From: Ichthyophis bannanicus
Lineage: Eukaryota > Chordata > Amphibia > Gymnophiona > Ichthyophiidae
DNA: 64,000 bases
NCBI GenBank assembly: GCA_033557465.1
Contig: CM066041.1
Coordinates: 161,175,532 to 161,239,531 of the forward strand
Direction: 5' to 3'
Below are positions 63,290-64,000 of the stretch, piece by piece; the stretch's first letter is position 1; every line of letters begins with the position of its first letter. Position numbers and translations under genes: made by a program. The notes under the pieces are model-generated. The model saw nothing but the letters and a program-made list of their open reading frames with translations. It did not search any database and was not told where the DNA came from.

Positions 63290-63645
63290 TCTGCTTTGGA
63301 TTCACCAACAAGTGTGGCTGCATATCCCATGCTTGTCAGTGGAGAAAGCGTGGCTGATTACCTGTAACTGGGATTCTCCATAGACAGCAGGGGAATTCAG
63401 CCACACTTGGTGAAGCCCACGGGCTGATCCTTCAAGTGGAGCGCTGTCCTACAGTAGCTTTTGAAAAAAAACAGTTTTTATCTTATTTGTTTTACATGGT
63501 GCTGGGCATGCACGGTAGGTCTCGTGCCTCCTGATACTCAGTCCACTGTCAGTCTATCCAACGCGTAAGCAAAGAAACGGGGGGAATGGATGGGAAGGAA
63601 AAATGTGGCTGCATTCCCCTACTGTCTACGGAGAGCCCCTGTTAC
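63290..63645 (+). repeat. DIRS-D 3' internal and terminal repeats
   Basis: TTACCTGTAACTGGGATTCTCC and ACAGCAGGGGAATTCAGCCA (63359-63405) are inverse to AATGTGGCTGCATTCCCC with CTGTCTACGGAGAG (63602-63637) at the outer end. The GGGCATGCACGGTAGGTCTCG core lies between. The layout equals that of DIRS-A, with unrelated sequence apart from the CCTGTAAC/GTTAC motif. Confidence 0.8.
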
Positions 63646-63655
63646 AAGTAAGATG

Positions 63656-64000
63656 GCCACCCTCGCATGAGAATCAAAGCCATCATAGGCTGCTCGAGAC
63701 AAGTACTTCGAACACTCCCCAATGGACTTCATGAGGGTTTGAAATTGCTGGAGATGATCTCCGCTGAGAACTGCCAAGAAACCTGCAAGTTCCATAGTCA
63801 GGTCTAGGAGATACATGCTGATTATACAGCTGATATGCTTGTATTTGGCAAACCAGCATCGAGCCCTGATAACATTTTCACCCAAGGGCGTGGAACTGCC
63901 TGTCCGGGGGCACTGAAGCGTGAGTCTTTGGGCTTTTCTGTTGGTGCATGGTTGACTCGACCACCATGGAGGTGTGAGGGAGTTATGCCTTCCTGAAGCT
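63656..64000 (-). pseudogene. DIRS gag-like fragment (DIRS-F), runs off the window
   Basis: The minus-strand frame 63885-63619 has ISCIISMYLLDLTMELAGFLAVLSGDHLQQFQ and KYLSRAAYDGFDSHARVA, matching the YMGMYLRDLAKEIAGF and AAYDGFEASARVA blocks of DIRS-A2 gag. Upstream codons (to 64000) continue the homology in shifted frames. It is truncated at about 63656, next to the DIRS-D end. The family cannot be fixed from this piece. Confidence 0.8.

Larger units (their letters stand above)
50239..63645 (+). mobile_element. DIRS-D retrotransposon, split by two insertion blocks
   Basis: Remnants in order are gag (50356-50811 and 57463-58010), RT (58440-59145), the C-terminal half of the recombinase (62600-63206) and 3' repeats (63290-63645). 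RNase H and the recombinase N-terminus are missing where DIRS-E and CR1-d sit, so a deletion is implied. The 5' repeat is not visible at 50239, where DIRS-A3 ends. It is the most AT-rich and most decayed of the DIRS families here. Confidence 0.75.

Noticed and set aside
3572..63645. One DIRS-D element spanning 60 kb with everything else inside it
   Set aside because: The terminal fragment at 3572 is in the same orientation as the DIRS-D 3' end, whereas a 5' inverted repeat would be reversed. DIRS-D is therefore started at 50239.

Overview
The window is vertebrate nuclear DNA made almost entirely of transposable elements. I found no host protein gene, rRNA or tRNA gene. The mix is DIRS-type tyrosine-recombinase retrotransposons (at least five families), CR1, L2 and L1-like LINEs, a GIY-YIG Penelope-like element (PLE), mariners, a tRNA-derived SINE, an LTR and an expanded minisatellite. 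This best fits a large amphibian genome, perhaps a caecilian. That is inference from element content; a salamander, lungfish or reptile is not excluded. Family letters (DIRS-A to F, CR1-a to d) are local labels of mine.

Layout: 1-3160, two DIRS-A fragments joined head to tail. 3161-3825, a CR1 endonuclease fragment and a DIRS-D-like terminus. 3826-17455, an old DIRS-C element split by a DIRS-B copy (5533-11114), a CR1 3' fragment, a hAT-like fragment, a 31-32 bp minisatellite (about 12640-13695) and an L2-like 3' fragment. 17481-50238, a DIRS-A copy (A3) holding a deep nest. 50239-63645, a DIRS-D copy split by a mariner (which holds an L2, which holds a second mariner) and by a DIRS-E plus CR1 block. 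63656-64000, another DIRS gag on the minus strand.

The central nest reads DIRS-A3 > CR1-b (17907-44406) > L1-like (18452-43643) > PLE pair (23799-42051) > L2 (24736-30627) > LTR (24767-26280). A young DIRS element, A2 (31890-37647), is also inserted in the PLE. Several junctions can be verified internally: removing the insert and one target duplication restores the host element's reading frame, or a sister copy shows the empty site.

Autonomous coding capacity: DIRS-A2 is the freshest copy, with gag, RT/RNase H/methyltransferase-like and recombinase regions and inverted termini, but at least two frameshifts and three stops. All other transposon genes are clearly broken. The least explained intact ORF is a 351-codon minus-strand frame filling most of the solo-LTR-like insertion at 24767-26280.
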